From positions 1-37,733 of the forward strand of contig NZ_PZKN01000036.1 of NCBI RefSeq assembly GCF_003046795.1: DNA of 37,733 nucleotides, given 5' to 3'. Made by a program: the position numbers and the translations under genes. The DNA is from Desulfonatronum sp. SC1 (lineage in GTDB: Bacteria; Desulfobacterota; Desulfovibrionia; Desulfovibrionales; Desulfonatronaceae). Positions 8,687-16,334 of the stretch are shown here, piece by piece. Every line of letters starts with the position of its first letter. Position 1 is the first letter of the stretch. A model generated the notes under the pieces. That model was not told the DNA's origin. It did not search any database and was given only the letters and a program-made list of their open reading frames with translations.

Positions 8687-8833
8687 TCAGAATCGAAAAG
8701 CGCGGTAGACGAAGCGCTCGTACACCGTACAGACCCGTTGGGCCATGCAGGTGTTGACCCCGATTTCCCGCAGTCTACAGTAGACGTGCAGGGGATTGAA
8801 ATAGTGCTGAACGAAAAAGCGAACGGTACGCAT
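8687..8833 (-). CDS. Small basic, Cys-containing protein (48 aa)
   Basis: An intact short frame on the minus strand, ATG at 8833 to TGA at 8687, with GAGG about 11 bases upstream. The product contains FFVQHYFNPLHVYCRLREIG and then TCMAQRVCTVYERFVYRAF. It is rich in aromatic and basic residues with three cysteines. The composition is protein-like and quite unlike a random shadow. It lies in the otherwise empty gap between the nuclease-helicase and cbiR, transcribed away from cbiR. I do not recognise a family with certainty; the pattern recalls short hypothetical proteins of sulfate reducers. The rest of the 8551-8948 gap shows nothing else I can support, including no cobalamin riboswitch. Confidence 0.5.
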   Translation of the reverse strand: MRTVRFFVQHYFNPLHVYCRLREIGVNTCMAQRVCTVYERFVYRAFRF

Positions 8834-8948
8834 TGGGCTGTGGCCTCAATTTGTGGTACGGAACAGGAAGTTGCCATGGAGAGCATGTAAAAACAATGCA
8901 ACGCGCATGCCACGGCTATCATCTTGTTCCGTGCGCTAACCTTTTGCT

Positions 8949-9986
8949 GTGAAACGTTCTCCGTGTCAATCACTTTGGCGAAATAATCCGGTCCGCTCCG
9001 CATCCGTTACTGGGGCAATGACCGGAGGACGCGCATTACTGCATTGGAATAACGGTGTTTTCTTGAACAGCCCACAAGATATTCCGCATCTTGTCAGCGA
9101 GGAATCGATTTCCCCTTCCTGTTCCGGCCAGGCCGCTCCCCGTCTTTGCCACCGGTTCAACCTGCAACATGCAAGAATTGCCGGTCCCTCGTTCGTCTGG
9201 CCCGCGGATGTCGCCGAGAATTGTCGGCGGCTTGCGCCCCTGGTGGATGAAGTGGGGCTGCTTTTTTTTGAGTCCGAGGCCTGCCTGGTCTACACCGAAC
9301 GCGACCTGCCTCCCTGGCTGGCCGAAACCGGCCTCCGATTTCACGCCCATCTGCCCCTGGACCTGCCCTGGAACGAGGGACCGGAACGGGTCTGGGAGAT
9401 CGTCTCCGGGTTGCGACGCAAGGCCGCTTTTCTCCGTCCCTGGGCCTTCGTGCTGCATCCGCCGGAGACGCGTCCCGATTTTATCGACCTTTCCGGACGG
9501 GCCGAGGTTTGCCCGCAGCCGGGAAATGACGTAGCCTTTGGCCAAGGTTTTGGCTCTTTCACAGAGTTTGTCCACCTTTGGGGGCAAAGGTGGGAGCAGG
9601 GGGGCGGACGCCCCGAGGAGCTGCTGCTGGAGAACACCCGGGAAAACGATCTTGTGGACTCGTGGCCATTGATTCAATCCGTCAACCTGGGTATCTGCCT
9701 GGACCTGGGGCATTTGCTGGTCCACGGACAGCAAACCCACCGCCTGCCGGAGATTTGGTCTCGGGTGCGCATGGTGCATCTCAGCGCTCCCGGCAAGGTT
9801 GGCGAGGACGGACGTCCGCGGGACGGTCATCGCTCCCTGGCCGAACTGGACCATCGGGGCCGGGGGCTGTTGGAGGAAATCCTGGGACGGATTCGTCCGG
9901 ACTGCGTTTTGATGCTGGAAGTTTTTGAACCGGAGGGGTTCATGGAATCGTTGAACATGCTCCGCGGTATGACGGGTCGCGCATGA
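8949..9986 (+). CDS. cbiR: CbiR-type cobamide-remodelling phosphodiesterase (AP-endonuclease-like TIM barrel)
   Basis: CbiR cleaves the nucleotide loop of cobamides, giving a cobinamide-type product that can be rebuilt with another lower ligand. This protein (345 residues from the longest start) has the xylose-isomerase/AP-endonuclease barrel pattern: SFVWPADVAENCRRLAPLVD at the start of the core, VLHPPETRPDF, LLLENTREND, GICLDLGHLLVHGQ, VRMVHLSAP and VLMLEVFEPEGF, supplying acidic and His metal ligands. The next gene, overlapping by four bases, is cobU, which acts on cobinamide; that context is the main support for CbiR over a generic AP endonuclease. The core begins near residue 75, so the true start may be downstream (ATG at 9018 or TTG at 9063). 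No cobalamin riboswitch is visible upstream. Confidence 0.72.
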   Translation: MKRSPCQSLWRNNPVRSASVTGAMTGGRALLHWNNGVFLNSPQDIPHLVSEESISPSCSGQAAPRLCHRFNLQHARIAGPSFVWPADVAENCRRLAPLVDEVGLLFFESEACLVYTERDLPPWLAETGLRFHAHLPLDLPWNEGPERVWEIVSGLRRKAAFLRPWAFVLHPPETRPDFIDLSGRAEVCPQPGNDVAFGQGFGSFTEFVHLWGQRWEQGGGRPEELLLENTRENDLVDSWPLIQSVNLGICLDLGHLLVHGQQTHRLPEIWSRVRMVHLSAPGKVGEDGRPRDGHRSLAELDHRGRGLLEEILGRIRPDCVLMLEVFEPEGFMESLNMLRGMTGRA

Positions 9987-10507
9987 TTACCTTGATTCTC
10001 GGAGGGGAGAAGTCCGGCAAGTCCGCCTGGGCCTTGGAGCGACTGCTTCAGGCGGATGGGCCACATCTTTTCGTGGGCACGGCCGCGGCCCGGGACATGG
10101 AAATGCGCCAGCGCATTCGGGAACATCGCCGTCAGCGGCCCCCGCACCTGCCGGCTCTGGAGACGGATATCGAACTGCCCGAGGCGTTGCGCCGGGAGCG
10201 GGCGGACCATGGGGCCATCCTGGTGGACAGCCTGGACTTTTGGTTGTTCGCCTGCATCCAGGCCGAGCAAGAGGCCCGGCTGCGAACTGAAATGTTGGAC
10301 TGCATGCACGAAAGCGCCTCAAAACGTGTCGGGACGCGCCTGTTTTTCGTCAGCTCGGAAATCGGCTTTGGTCCGATCCAGGCCACGCCTGAGGCACGAC
10401 GCTTCGTGCGTTCGCTGGGCCTTTTGAATCAGCAAATCGCGACCCTGGCCGACGAGGTGGTCCTGCTGGTCGCCGGGCTGCCGCTTTGGCTGAAAGGAAC
10501 TCGTTAG
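9983..10507 (+). CDS. cobU: Adenosylcobinamide kinase / adenosylcobinamide-phosphate guanylyltransferase
   Basis: A bifunctional enzyme that phosphorylates adenosylcobinamide and transfers GMP to it during nucleotide-loop assembly of cobamides (cytoplasm). It has 174 residues, normal for CobU/CobP. The P-loop is GGEKSGKS (7-14). RIREHRRQRP (44-53) contains the His that becomes guanylylated in the family. ILVDSLDFWL and FFVSSEIGFGPI correspond to the conserved DCLT-like and SNEVG segments, and the end LLVAGLPLWLKG is typical. The ATG overlaps the cbiR stop (ATGA). It is followed directly by the DHH phosphoesterase gene, whose ATG comes right after this stop. Confidence 0.92.
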   Translation: MITLILGGEKSGKSAWALERLLQADGPHLFVGTAAARDMEMRQRIREHRRQRPPHLPALETDIELPEALRRERADHGAILVDSLDFWLFACIQAEQEARLRTEMLDCMHESASKRVGTRLFFVSSEIGFGPIQATPEARRFVRSLGLLNQQIATLADEVVLLVAGLPLWLKGTR

Positions 10508-11515
10508 ATGGGCTACTTCCGATCCCTGGATTCCAAAATCGAAGCGCTGAATGGGCTGTGGCGCAAGTCGGACCGCTGGCTGATCCTGATGAACGCGGAC
10601 CCGGACGCTCTGGCTTCAGCCCAGGCCTTGCGCCGGATCATGGCCCGCAAGGTGGCCGCGGTGGACTGCGCCCAGGTCAACGAAATCTCCCGGCCGGACA
10701 ACCTGACCATGATCAAGGCTCTGCGCATCCCCACCCAACGCCTGACCCCGAATCTGGCCGCGCAGTACGACCACTTCGCCCTGGTGGACTCCCAGCCCCA
10801 TCACCATCCGGCCTTCAAGGACTACGCTTTTTCCCTGGTCATCGATCACCACCCACTGGTTCCTGAAAACCCGGTGGAGGCCGAATTCAAGGACATCCAG
10901 CCCGGTTACGGGGCCACCAGCACCATGCTCACGGAATACCTCTACCGCCTGAAGATCCGACCGGGGGAATTGCTGGCCACGGCCTTGCTCTACGGCATCA
11001 AGACCGACACCCAGAGTTTCGAACGACAGTTCTCGGACACCGACGTCCGGGCCTTCCGCTACCTGAGCAAGTTCGGCAACCTGAACCTGCTGCGCAAAAT
11101 TTCCCGCAGCGAGTTCCGACTGGACTGGCTGAAATATTTCTCCCTGGCCTTCCGCAAACTGCGAGTGAACGGCCACAGCCTACACGTGTTCATGGGGCGG
11201 CTGGACTCCCCGGACATCCTGGTGATTCTCGGGGACTTCTTCCTGCGGCTGTATGGGATTTCCTGGACCGTGACCTGCGGGGTCTGTGACGACACCCTGG
11301 TCCTGATCTTTCGCGGCGATGGACTGCACCGGGACATGGGCAAGCTGGCCAACAAGCTGTTCGGCGATGTGGGCTCAGCCGGGGGCCACGCGACCATGGC
11401 CCGGGCGGAAATTCCGCTGGCCAACATCGGCGAAAACGACCCCGAGGAGTATGTCTGGCACCGTCTGCGTTCCGCCAAGCGTAAAGTTGCCAAGCCTGCT
11501 CCAAGCACATCCTGA
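10508..11515 (+). CDS. DHH/DHHA1 family phosphoesterase (NrnA-like)
   Basis: A 335-residue manganese-dependent phosphoesterase of the RecJ-like superfamily. Members hydrolyse short oligoribonucleotides, phosphoadenosine phosphate or cyclic dinucleotides; the substrate here is not decided by sequence. Motifs in order: LMNADPDALAS (about 28-38), FALVDSQPHHHP, SLVIDHHP with the DHH signature (near 118), YGATSTMLTEYL, and the DHHA1 substrate motif GGHATMARAEIP near 297-308. The RBS AAGGAA lies inside the end of cobU, and the genes are separated by zero bases. The family usually appears alone, and the link to cobamide salvage may be only shared transcription. polA starts 37 bases further on. Confidence 0.85.
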   Translation: MGYFRSLDSKIEALNGLWRKSDRWLILMNADPDALASAQALRRIMARKVAAVDCAQVNEISRPDNLTMIKALRIPTQRLTPNLAAQYDHFALVDSQPHHHPAFKDYAFSLVIDHHPLVPENPVEAEFKDIQPGYGATSTMLTEYLYRLKIRPGELLATALLYGIKTDTQSFERQFSDTDVRAFRYLSKFGNLNLLRKISRSEFRLDWLKYFSLAFRKLRVNGHSLHVFMGRLDSPDILVILGDFFLRLYGISWTVTCGVCDDTLVLIFRGDGLHRDMGKLANKLFGDVGSAGGHATMARAEIPLANIGENDPEEYVWHRLRSAKRKVAKPAPSTS

Positions 11516-11552
11516 ACATCTCCAGAGCGTTTGCAAAGCGTTTTTCGCCCCC

Positions 11553-14216
11553 ATGAGCCTGAAATCCCGCCTCAACCTCTCCACGGACCCGGTGTTCCTG
11601 ATCGACGGAACCTCCTTTCTGTACCGGGCCTTTTACGCCTTTCCGGACCTGAAGCGCTCGGACGGCTTTCCGACCAACGCCCTGTTCATCGTCCTGCGCC
11701 TGCTGTTGCGCCTGCATCGCGAGGAACGGCCGCGATACGCCGGTTTTTTTCTGGACGGACGCGGCCCCACGTTTCGCCATGAATTGTTCACCCCCTACAA
11801 GGCCCAGCGCCCCAAGACCCCGGAAGCCCTGGTCCAGCAGATCGAGCCGTTGGTCCGGGGGGTGGGACTGTTCGGCTTGACCGCCCAGGTGTCGGAAGGG
11901 GTGGAGGCGGACGACCTCATCGCCAGCCTGTGCAGGAAGTTCAAGTCCGAATGCCCGGTGGTCGTTGTCGGCTCGGACAAGGATCTGTTGCAATGCCTGG
12001 ATAAGAACGTCGTGATCTGGGATCCGGGCCTAAAAAGCGAGAAGCTGGTCACCAACGAATCCTTCCGCCAGGAACACGCCATGACCCCGGAGCAGTGGCC
12101 GGATTTCCAGGCCCTGACCGGAGACAGCACGGACAATATCCCCGGCATTCCCGGCGTCGGCCCAAAGACCGCCATGGGCCTGATGCAGCGCTTCCCGACT
12201 CTGGAGGCTTTGCGGGACAACGTGAACGAGCTGACGCCCAAGGAGCGCAAAAAGGTCGAACCCGAGCTGGAGCGCATTTTTACCTACAGGGAGCTGACCC
12301 GCCTGCGCACGGACCTGCATCCGGACGCCCGGCTGGAGGATTACCGCTGCCGGGAATGGGAGGGCGAGCGGCTGACGGCGTTTCTGCGCGAGTATGAGTT
12401 TCGGTCCCTGGAGCGGGAGATGGCGGCCTTATCCGCTTCTGGAGAGACAACCCCCGAATCCTCCGAATCCGGCCGACTGAGCCGAGGAGAGTTGCTGACC
12501 TCGAAAACCCAGAATGCGACGAAACGCTCGTCCGCGTACCGGAACCCGAAAGACGACGCTTCGGGCGAACAGGCTGTGGAACGAATGGAGGTTCTGCCGG
12601 GCTTTTCCGGAAAACAGGTCGGGGTGGCCGCGGACCGAGACGGCTGGCGACTGGGGCTGGAAGGGCGTGAACTCCTGTGGGGCGGGACGTCCAAGAATTT
12701 TGCCAAGGACTTAGTGGCCGCGCTGCAACCAGCGGCCATGGTCGTGGCCCACTCTTGGAAGAACCTGCTGGCCCAAGACGCTTGCTGGTCCGCAATCTCC
12801 CTGGACCGGCGCTTCGACGTCAGTCTGGCCGCTTACCTGCTCCAACCCGAGGAGCGCGACTACAGCCTGACGGCGCTGGTTCGCCGGTACGGTCATGAGT
12901 TGGCCGATACCGCCCAGCTGGGCGACGAAGCGCCTGCCCTGCTGACGTTGCGCCTGGCCGAGGCGTTGGGGCGCAGCGTGGAACAGGCCGGATTTTTAGA
13001 GCTGATCGCCACTCTGGAGATGCCCTTGATCCCGGTGCTGGTGGACATGGAGCGGGCCGGAGTACTGCTGGATCAGAAGGCCCTGAGAGCCTTCCTGGAC
13101 GAGGTCCAGGAGGGATTGGAGCGGCTGTCCAAGTCCATTTCCCAGCGGGCCGGAGGATCGTTCAATCTGCGTTCCAGCCAGCAGATGGCCGAGGTGTTGT
13201 TCGAACGTCTGGGCTTGAAGACCGGACGCAAGACCCCCGGCGGCAGCAGGTCCACCAGCGTGGAAGTCCTGGAGCGGCTGGCCGGAGAGCATCCCATTGT
13301 TCCGGAGATCCTGGAATACCGCAAACTGGAAAAGCTGCGCTCCACCTACCTGGAGCCGCTGCCCAAACTGGCGGACCAAGGCGGTCGGGTGCATACCACG
13401 TTCAATCAGTTGGCCGTGGCCACGGGACGGCTGTCCAGCAGCAATCCGAATTTGCAGAACATCCCGATCCGGGGCGACCAGGGGCGGCGGATGCGGGCCT
13501 GCTTCACCGCGCCTCCCGGGCATGAGTTGATCAGCGCGGATTATTCTCAGATCGAGCTGCGCGTTTTGGCTCATCTTTCCGCGGATCCGCACTTGCGGGA
13601 CCTGTTCGCCCGGGGCGTGGACGTCCACTCCGGTACCGCGGCCATTTTGTTCGTCAAGGAGCCGGAGGAGGTCACCACCGAGGAGCGACGCAAGGCTAAG
13701 ACCATCAATTTCGGCCTGCTTTACGGCATGGGGCCACAAAAGCTGGGCCGAGAGCTGGGCATCAATCAGCAGCAAGCCAAGGACTTCATGACCCTGTACT
13801 TCACCCGGCTGCAAAAAGTCCGGGATTTTTACGAAGAGGTCGTAGTCAAGGCCAAGGAGCAAGGGGCGGTGTTTACCCTGGCCGGAAGGCGTCGGACCCT
13901 GCCGGACATCAATTCCCGCAACGACAATCTGGCCCAGATCGCCCGGCGCATGGCCATCAACACCGTGGTTCAGGGCTCTGCCGCGGACATCATCAAAATG
14001 GCCATGATCCGCGTTCACGGCGACGAGGCGTTGCGGGCGCTTGAAGCACGGATGATTCTTCAGGTTCATGATGAATTGCTGCTGGAGGCTCCGGACGCGG
14101 AGAGCCAAGGGGCCGGCGAACGAGTGGCCGAATTGATGGCCTCGGTGATCCAACTGGACGTGCCTCTGGTGGTGGATTGGGGACGAGGTCCGAATTGGGC
14201 CACGGGGCATGGATGA
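11553..14216 (+). CDS. polA: DNA polymerase I
   Basis: A repair and Okazaki-fragment-processing polymerase, 887 residues from ATG at 11553 (MSLKSRLNLSTDPVFLIDGTSFLYR). The open frame extends upstream but only over the previous gene. The 5'-3' exonuclease is complete: FLIDGTSFLYRAF, TPYKAQRP, VEADDLIASL, VVVGSDKDLLQ, GDSTDNIPGIPGVGPKTA. The middle domain (about 340-500) keeps the fold, but I cannot find the DxE, Asn-Lys-Asp and YxxxD residues of an active 3'-5' exonuclease, only FDVSLAAYLL. The polymerase domain has motif A SADYSQIELRVLAHLS, motif B RRKAKTINFGLLYGMG and motif C LQVHDELLLE. It therefore resembles the proofreading-deficient polymerases of Thermus and Geobacillus in this respect. 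Confidence 0.96.
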   Translation: MSLKSRLNLSTDPVFLIDGTSFLYRAFYAFPDLKRSDGFPTNALFIVLRLLLRLHREERPRYAGFFLDGRGPTFRHELFTPYKAQRPKTPEALVQQIEPLVRGVGLFGLTAQVSEGVEADDLIASLCRKFKSECPVVVVGSDKDLLQCLDKNVVIWDPGLKSEKLVTNESFRQEHAMTPEQWPDFQALTGDSTDNIPGIPGVGPKTAMGLMQRFPTLEALRDNVNELTPKERKKVEPELERIFTYRELTRLRTDLHPDARLEDYRCREWEGERLTAFLREYEFRSLEREMAALSASGETTPESSESGRLSRGELLTSKTQNATKRSSAYRNPKDDASGEQAVERMEVLPGFSGKQVGVAADRDGWRLGLEGRELLWGGTSKNFAKDLVAALQPAAMVVAHSWKNLLAQDACWSAISLDRRFDVSLAAYLLQPEERDYSLTALVRRYGHELADTAQLGDEAPALLTLRLAEALGRSVEQAGFLELIATLEMPLIPVLVDMERAGVLLDQKALRAFLDEVQEGLERLSKSISQRAGGSFNLRSSQQMAEVLFERLGLKTGRKTPGGSRSTSVEVLERLAGEHPIVPEILEYRKLEKLRSTYLEPLPKLADQGGRVHTTFNQLAVATGRLSSSNPNLQNIPIRGDQGRRMRACFTAPPGHELISADYSQIELRVLAHLSADPHLRDLFARGVDVHSGTAAILFVKEPEEVTTEERRKAKTINFGLLYGMGPQKLGRELGINQQQAKDFMTLYFTRLQKVRDFYEEVVVKAKEQGAVFTLAGRRRTLPDINSRNDNLAQIARRMAINTVVQGSAADIIKMAMIRVHGDEALRALEARMILQVHDELLLEAPDAESQGAGERVAELMASVIQLDVPLVVDWGRGPNWATGHG

Positions 14217-14255
14217 GAGAGGACATTTCGAACTAAGTCTTGAAAAGTGGGATTC

Positions 14256-14348
14256 TGTAAGGTTGATTTTTTAGACCTTACAAGAAGGTCTGAGGCATAA
14301 CGGCAAGTATCCGCCGAAAGCCTTTGCCGTTGGCGTGGGTCTGGCGGA
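14256..14348 (+). promoter_or_regulatory. Possible structured leader RNA with pseudoknot upstream of the DUF1844 gene
   Basis: Three sets of complementarity lie between polA and the next ATG. Hairpin A is TGTAAGGT (14256-14263) with ACCTTACA (14275-14282). Hairpin B is GACCTT (14274-14279) with AAGGTC (14285-14290), and it excludes A. Further down, AACGGCAA (14299-14306) pairs with TTGCCGTT (14324-14331), and TCCGCC (14310-14315), lying in that loop, pairs with GGCGGA (14343-14348), an H-type pseudoknot topology. The ribosome binding site AAGGAAGGTG follows at about 14357. Hairpin A might simply help end polA transcription. I match it to no known riboswitch class. Confidence 0.35.
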
Positions 14349-14370
14349 CACCCTACAAGGAAGGTGAACA

Positions 14371-14748
14371 ATGACCGAAGAGATCAAGATCACGGATCGA
14401 CGCGTCGATCATGGCAAGGAGGGCGCGGAGCAAGGGGCATCGGCCGTGGAACAGGCCCAGGCGGACCACTCGGCCGGGGCCGGAGCTTTCCAGGGCTGCG
14501 TGATGCCCCAGGTCTGCTTCCCCACCTTTGTTCTGTCCCTAAGCTCCTCGGCCCTGGTCCATCTCGGCGAGGTGCCGGATCCGGAAACCGGAAAGACTTC
14601 CGAGAACATCGAAATAGCCAAACACACCATCGACATTCTGGCCATGCTCGAGGAAAAGACCAAGGGCAACCTGGACGCCGAGGAGTCCAAGCTGCTCAAG
14701 GACATGCTCTTCGAACTGCGCATGCACTACGTGCGCAAGTCGTCGTAA
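14371..14748 (+). CDS. DUF1844 family protein
   Basis: A 125-residue cytoplasmic protein of unknown function. The conserved core is CFPTFVLSLSSSALVHLGEV (about 50-69) followed by PDPETGKTSENIEIAKHTIDIL and LEEKTKGNLDAEESKLLKDML, the usual DUF1844 signature with a helical C-terminus. The first 45 residues are charged and probably disordered. The start is fixed by AAGGAAGGTG 7-8 bases upstream. It lies behind polA and in front of argC, with a hairpin repeat on its 3' side; the preceding leader (14256-14348) may regulate it. No partner can be inferred from the neighbours. Confidence 0.85.
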   Translation: MTEEIKITDRRVDHGKEGAEQGASAVEQAQADHSAGAGAFQGCVMPQVCFPTFVLSLSSSALVHLGEVPDPETGKTSENIEIAKHTIDILAMLEEKTKGNLDAEESKLLKDMLFELRMHYVRKSS

Positions 14749-14759
14749 CGAGTTATTAA

Positions 14760-14910
14760 CAGTCCGTTGAAAAACTCCCAATTGCTGCGTCGCCGCAAAA
14801 AGTTCAAACTCTCACGTATGAATAAATACGCTTCGATCTTGAACTTTTTTTGCTCCTTGCACTTGGGGTTTTTGAACGGACTGCCGGATAAGGACTTTTT
14901 CAACGCTCAG
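14760..14910 (+). repeat. Long-hairpin interspersed repeat, copy 3
   Basis: Begins CAGTCCGTTGAAAAACTCCC at 14760, closes GTTTTTGAACGGACTG at 14883, and continues with CCGGATAAGGACTTTTTCAA to a CGCTCAG end at 14910. It matches the left part of copy 2 almost base for base but lacks copy 2's extra centre; length 151. It starts 12 bases after the DUF1844 stop and ends 27 bases before argC, in the sense orientation of both genes. Confidence 0.92.
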
Positions 14911-14936
14911 TTAAATCATTAATCGTAGAGAGAACC

Positions 14937-16016
14937 ATGCAACGCATTCCCGTCGGACTCGTGGGCGTGGCCGGGTATACCGGCATGGAGCTGTGCCGAC
15001 TTTTGGCCGGGCATCCGGAAATGGAACTGGTTCGGGCCACCAGCCGGAGCGAGGCAGGCAAGACTCTGGGACGGCTGCTGCCCCATTTGGCCGGGACCGG
15101 CTTGGCCGATCTGGTGGTCACCCAGCCGGACACGGACGATCTGGCCGGAGCTTGTAAGCTGGTCTTCCTGGCCGTGCCCCACGGAACGGCCATGGACATG
15201 GCCGCGGAGCTGCTCCAAAAAGGCGTCCGGGTGGTGGATCTGAGCGCGGATTTCCGAATCCGTGATCCCCAGGTCTACGCCCAGTGGTACAACCTGGAGC
15301 ACAGCCACGCCGATCTGCTGGATCAGGCGGTTTACGGTCTGCCGGAGCTGTACGCCCGGGACATCGCCCGGGCCAGGCTGACGGCCAACCCCGGCTGCTA
15401 CCCCACCAGCGTCCTGCTGGCCCTGGCCCCGGCCCTGCAGGCCGGGCTGGTGGAGCCGGACGGGATCGTGGCCGATTCCAAGTCCGGGGCCTCCGGGGCC
15501 GGGCGCAAGGCGGCCACGGCCACGCTGTTCTGCGAGGTTCACGACACCTTCCGGGCCTACGGCCTGGGCCAGCATCGCCACACTCCGGAAATGGAACAGG
15601 AAGTGGGCAAGCTGGCCGGAACCCCGGTGGTCTTGTCCTTCAATCCGCATCTGCTGCCCATTGACCGGGGCATCCTGTCCACGGTCTACACCCGACTGAC
15701 CCGGTCCGCGACCGGAGCGGAGGTCCAGGAACTCTACCGCGATTTCTACGCCAGCCGTTCCGAGATCCTGGGGCCGACCGCCGGATCCTGGGTGCGCGTC
15801 CACCCGCAAGGATCATGGCCGGAAACCCGCTTCACCCGCGGAACCATGTTCTGCGATCTCGGCCTGCTGGTGGATGCGCGGACCAACCGGCTGGTGATCG
15901 TCAGCGTCATCGACAACCTCTGCCGCGGCGCGTCCGGCCAAGCCCTGGCCAACGCCAACCTGATGCTGGGCCTCGACCCGGCCCTGGGGTTGCCGGTTGC
16001 GCCTCTGGTGCCGTAA
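14937..16016 (+). CDS. argC: N-acetyl-gamma-glutamyl-phosphate reductase
   Basis: ArgC reduces N-acetylglutamyl phosphate to the semialdehyde with NADPH, the third step of arginine synthesis (cytoplasm). 359 residues, near the usual 310-350. The NADP-binding start is VGLVGVAGYTGMELCRLL, VFLAVPHGTA follows, and VVDLSADFRI is conserved. The catalytic cysteine is C154 in NPGCYPTS. Also seen are SKSGASGAGR and GLGQHRHTPEM. The ATG at 14937 is preceded by AGAGAGAA in the short gap after repeat copy 3. No other arg genes are nearby. Confidence 0.96.
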   Translation: MQRIPVGLVGVAGYTGMELCRLLAGHPEMELVRATSRSEAGKTLGRLLPHLAGTGLADLVVTQPDTDDLAGACKLVFLAVPHGTAMDMAAELLQKGVRVVDLSADFRIRDPQVYAQWYNLEHSHADLLDQAVYGLPELYARDIARARLTANPGCYPTSVLLALAPALQAGLVEPDGIVADSKSGASGAGRKAATATLFCEVHDTFRAYGLGQHRHTPEMEQEVGKLAGTPVVLSFNPHLLPIDRGILSTVYTRLTRSATGAEVQELYRDFYASRSEILGPTAGSWVRVHPQGSWPETRFTRGTMFCDLGLLVDARTNRLVIVSVIDNLCRGASGQALANANLMLGLDPALGLPVAPLVP

Positions 16017-16064
16017 TTATCGACTGATAAGAGCGAAAAGCCGTGAGAAAAAAGGGAGGGCAAC

Positions 16065-16334
16065 ATGCCGACTCTTGAAAGCGTGAAACAGCAGTTGGAA
16101 CAAATTCCTCCCGAATTGCTTCACCATGTGGAGTTATTTTTGAAAAATCTTCATGAGGATCGTGCTGGTCAGGAACCGGAAAATCTTCTGGAAAAGTTAT
16201 CCTCATACGCTATCGCGGAGGATGATCTCCCGAACGATTTAGCAGAACATCATGACCACTATCTGTACGGGACGCCCAAGCATCAAGGCGTCGGCTCTCC
16301 TGTAACGGTTTACAATGATATGAGTTTAGCATGA
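16065..16334 (+). CDS. Small antitoxin-like protein (89 aa), orphan
   Basis: A short acidic protein with a good ribosome binding site (GGGAGGG, about 7 bases upstream). The first half resembles the helical start seen in small DNA-binding/antitoxin proteins (LEQIPPELLHHVELFLKNL). The second half contains EKLSSYAIAEDDLPNDLAEH and then HDHYLYGTPK, a tail I associate with antitoxin-type proteins encoded beside ribonuclease toxins. This is an impression of family, not a proven match. No toxin gene follows: its TGA overlaps the prepilin peptidase ATG (ATGA at 16331). Its base composition is visibly more A+T-rich than argC or pilD on either side, consistent with acquisition. Confidence 0.6.
   Translation: MPTLESVKQQLEQIPPELLHHVELFLKNLHEDRAGQEPENLLEKLSSYAIAEDDLPNDLAEHHDHYLYGTPKHQGVGSPVTVYNDMSLA

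Noticed and set aside
8551-8948. Cobalamin riboswitch upstream of cbiR-cobU
   Set aside because: Searched for B12-box-like and paired elements expected from the pathway; none could be identified, and a small minus-strand gene occupies part of the gap.
11319-11552. Upstream extension of polA
   Set aside because: It overlaps the end of the DHH gene; the polymerase family starts at MSLKSRLNL...FLIDGTSFLYR.
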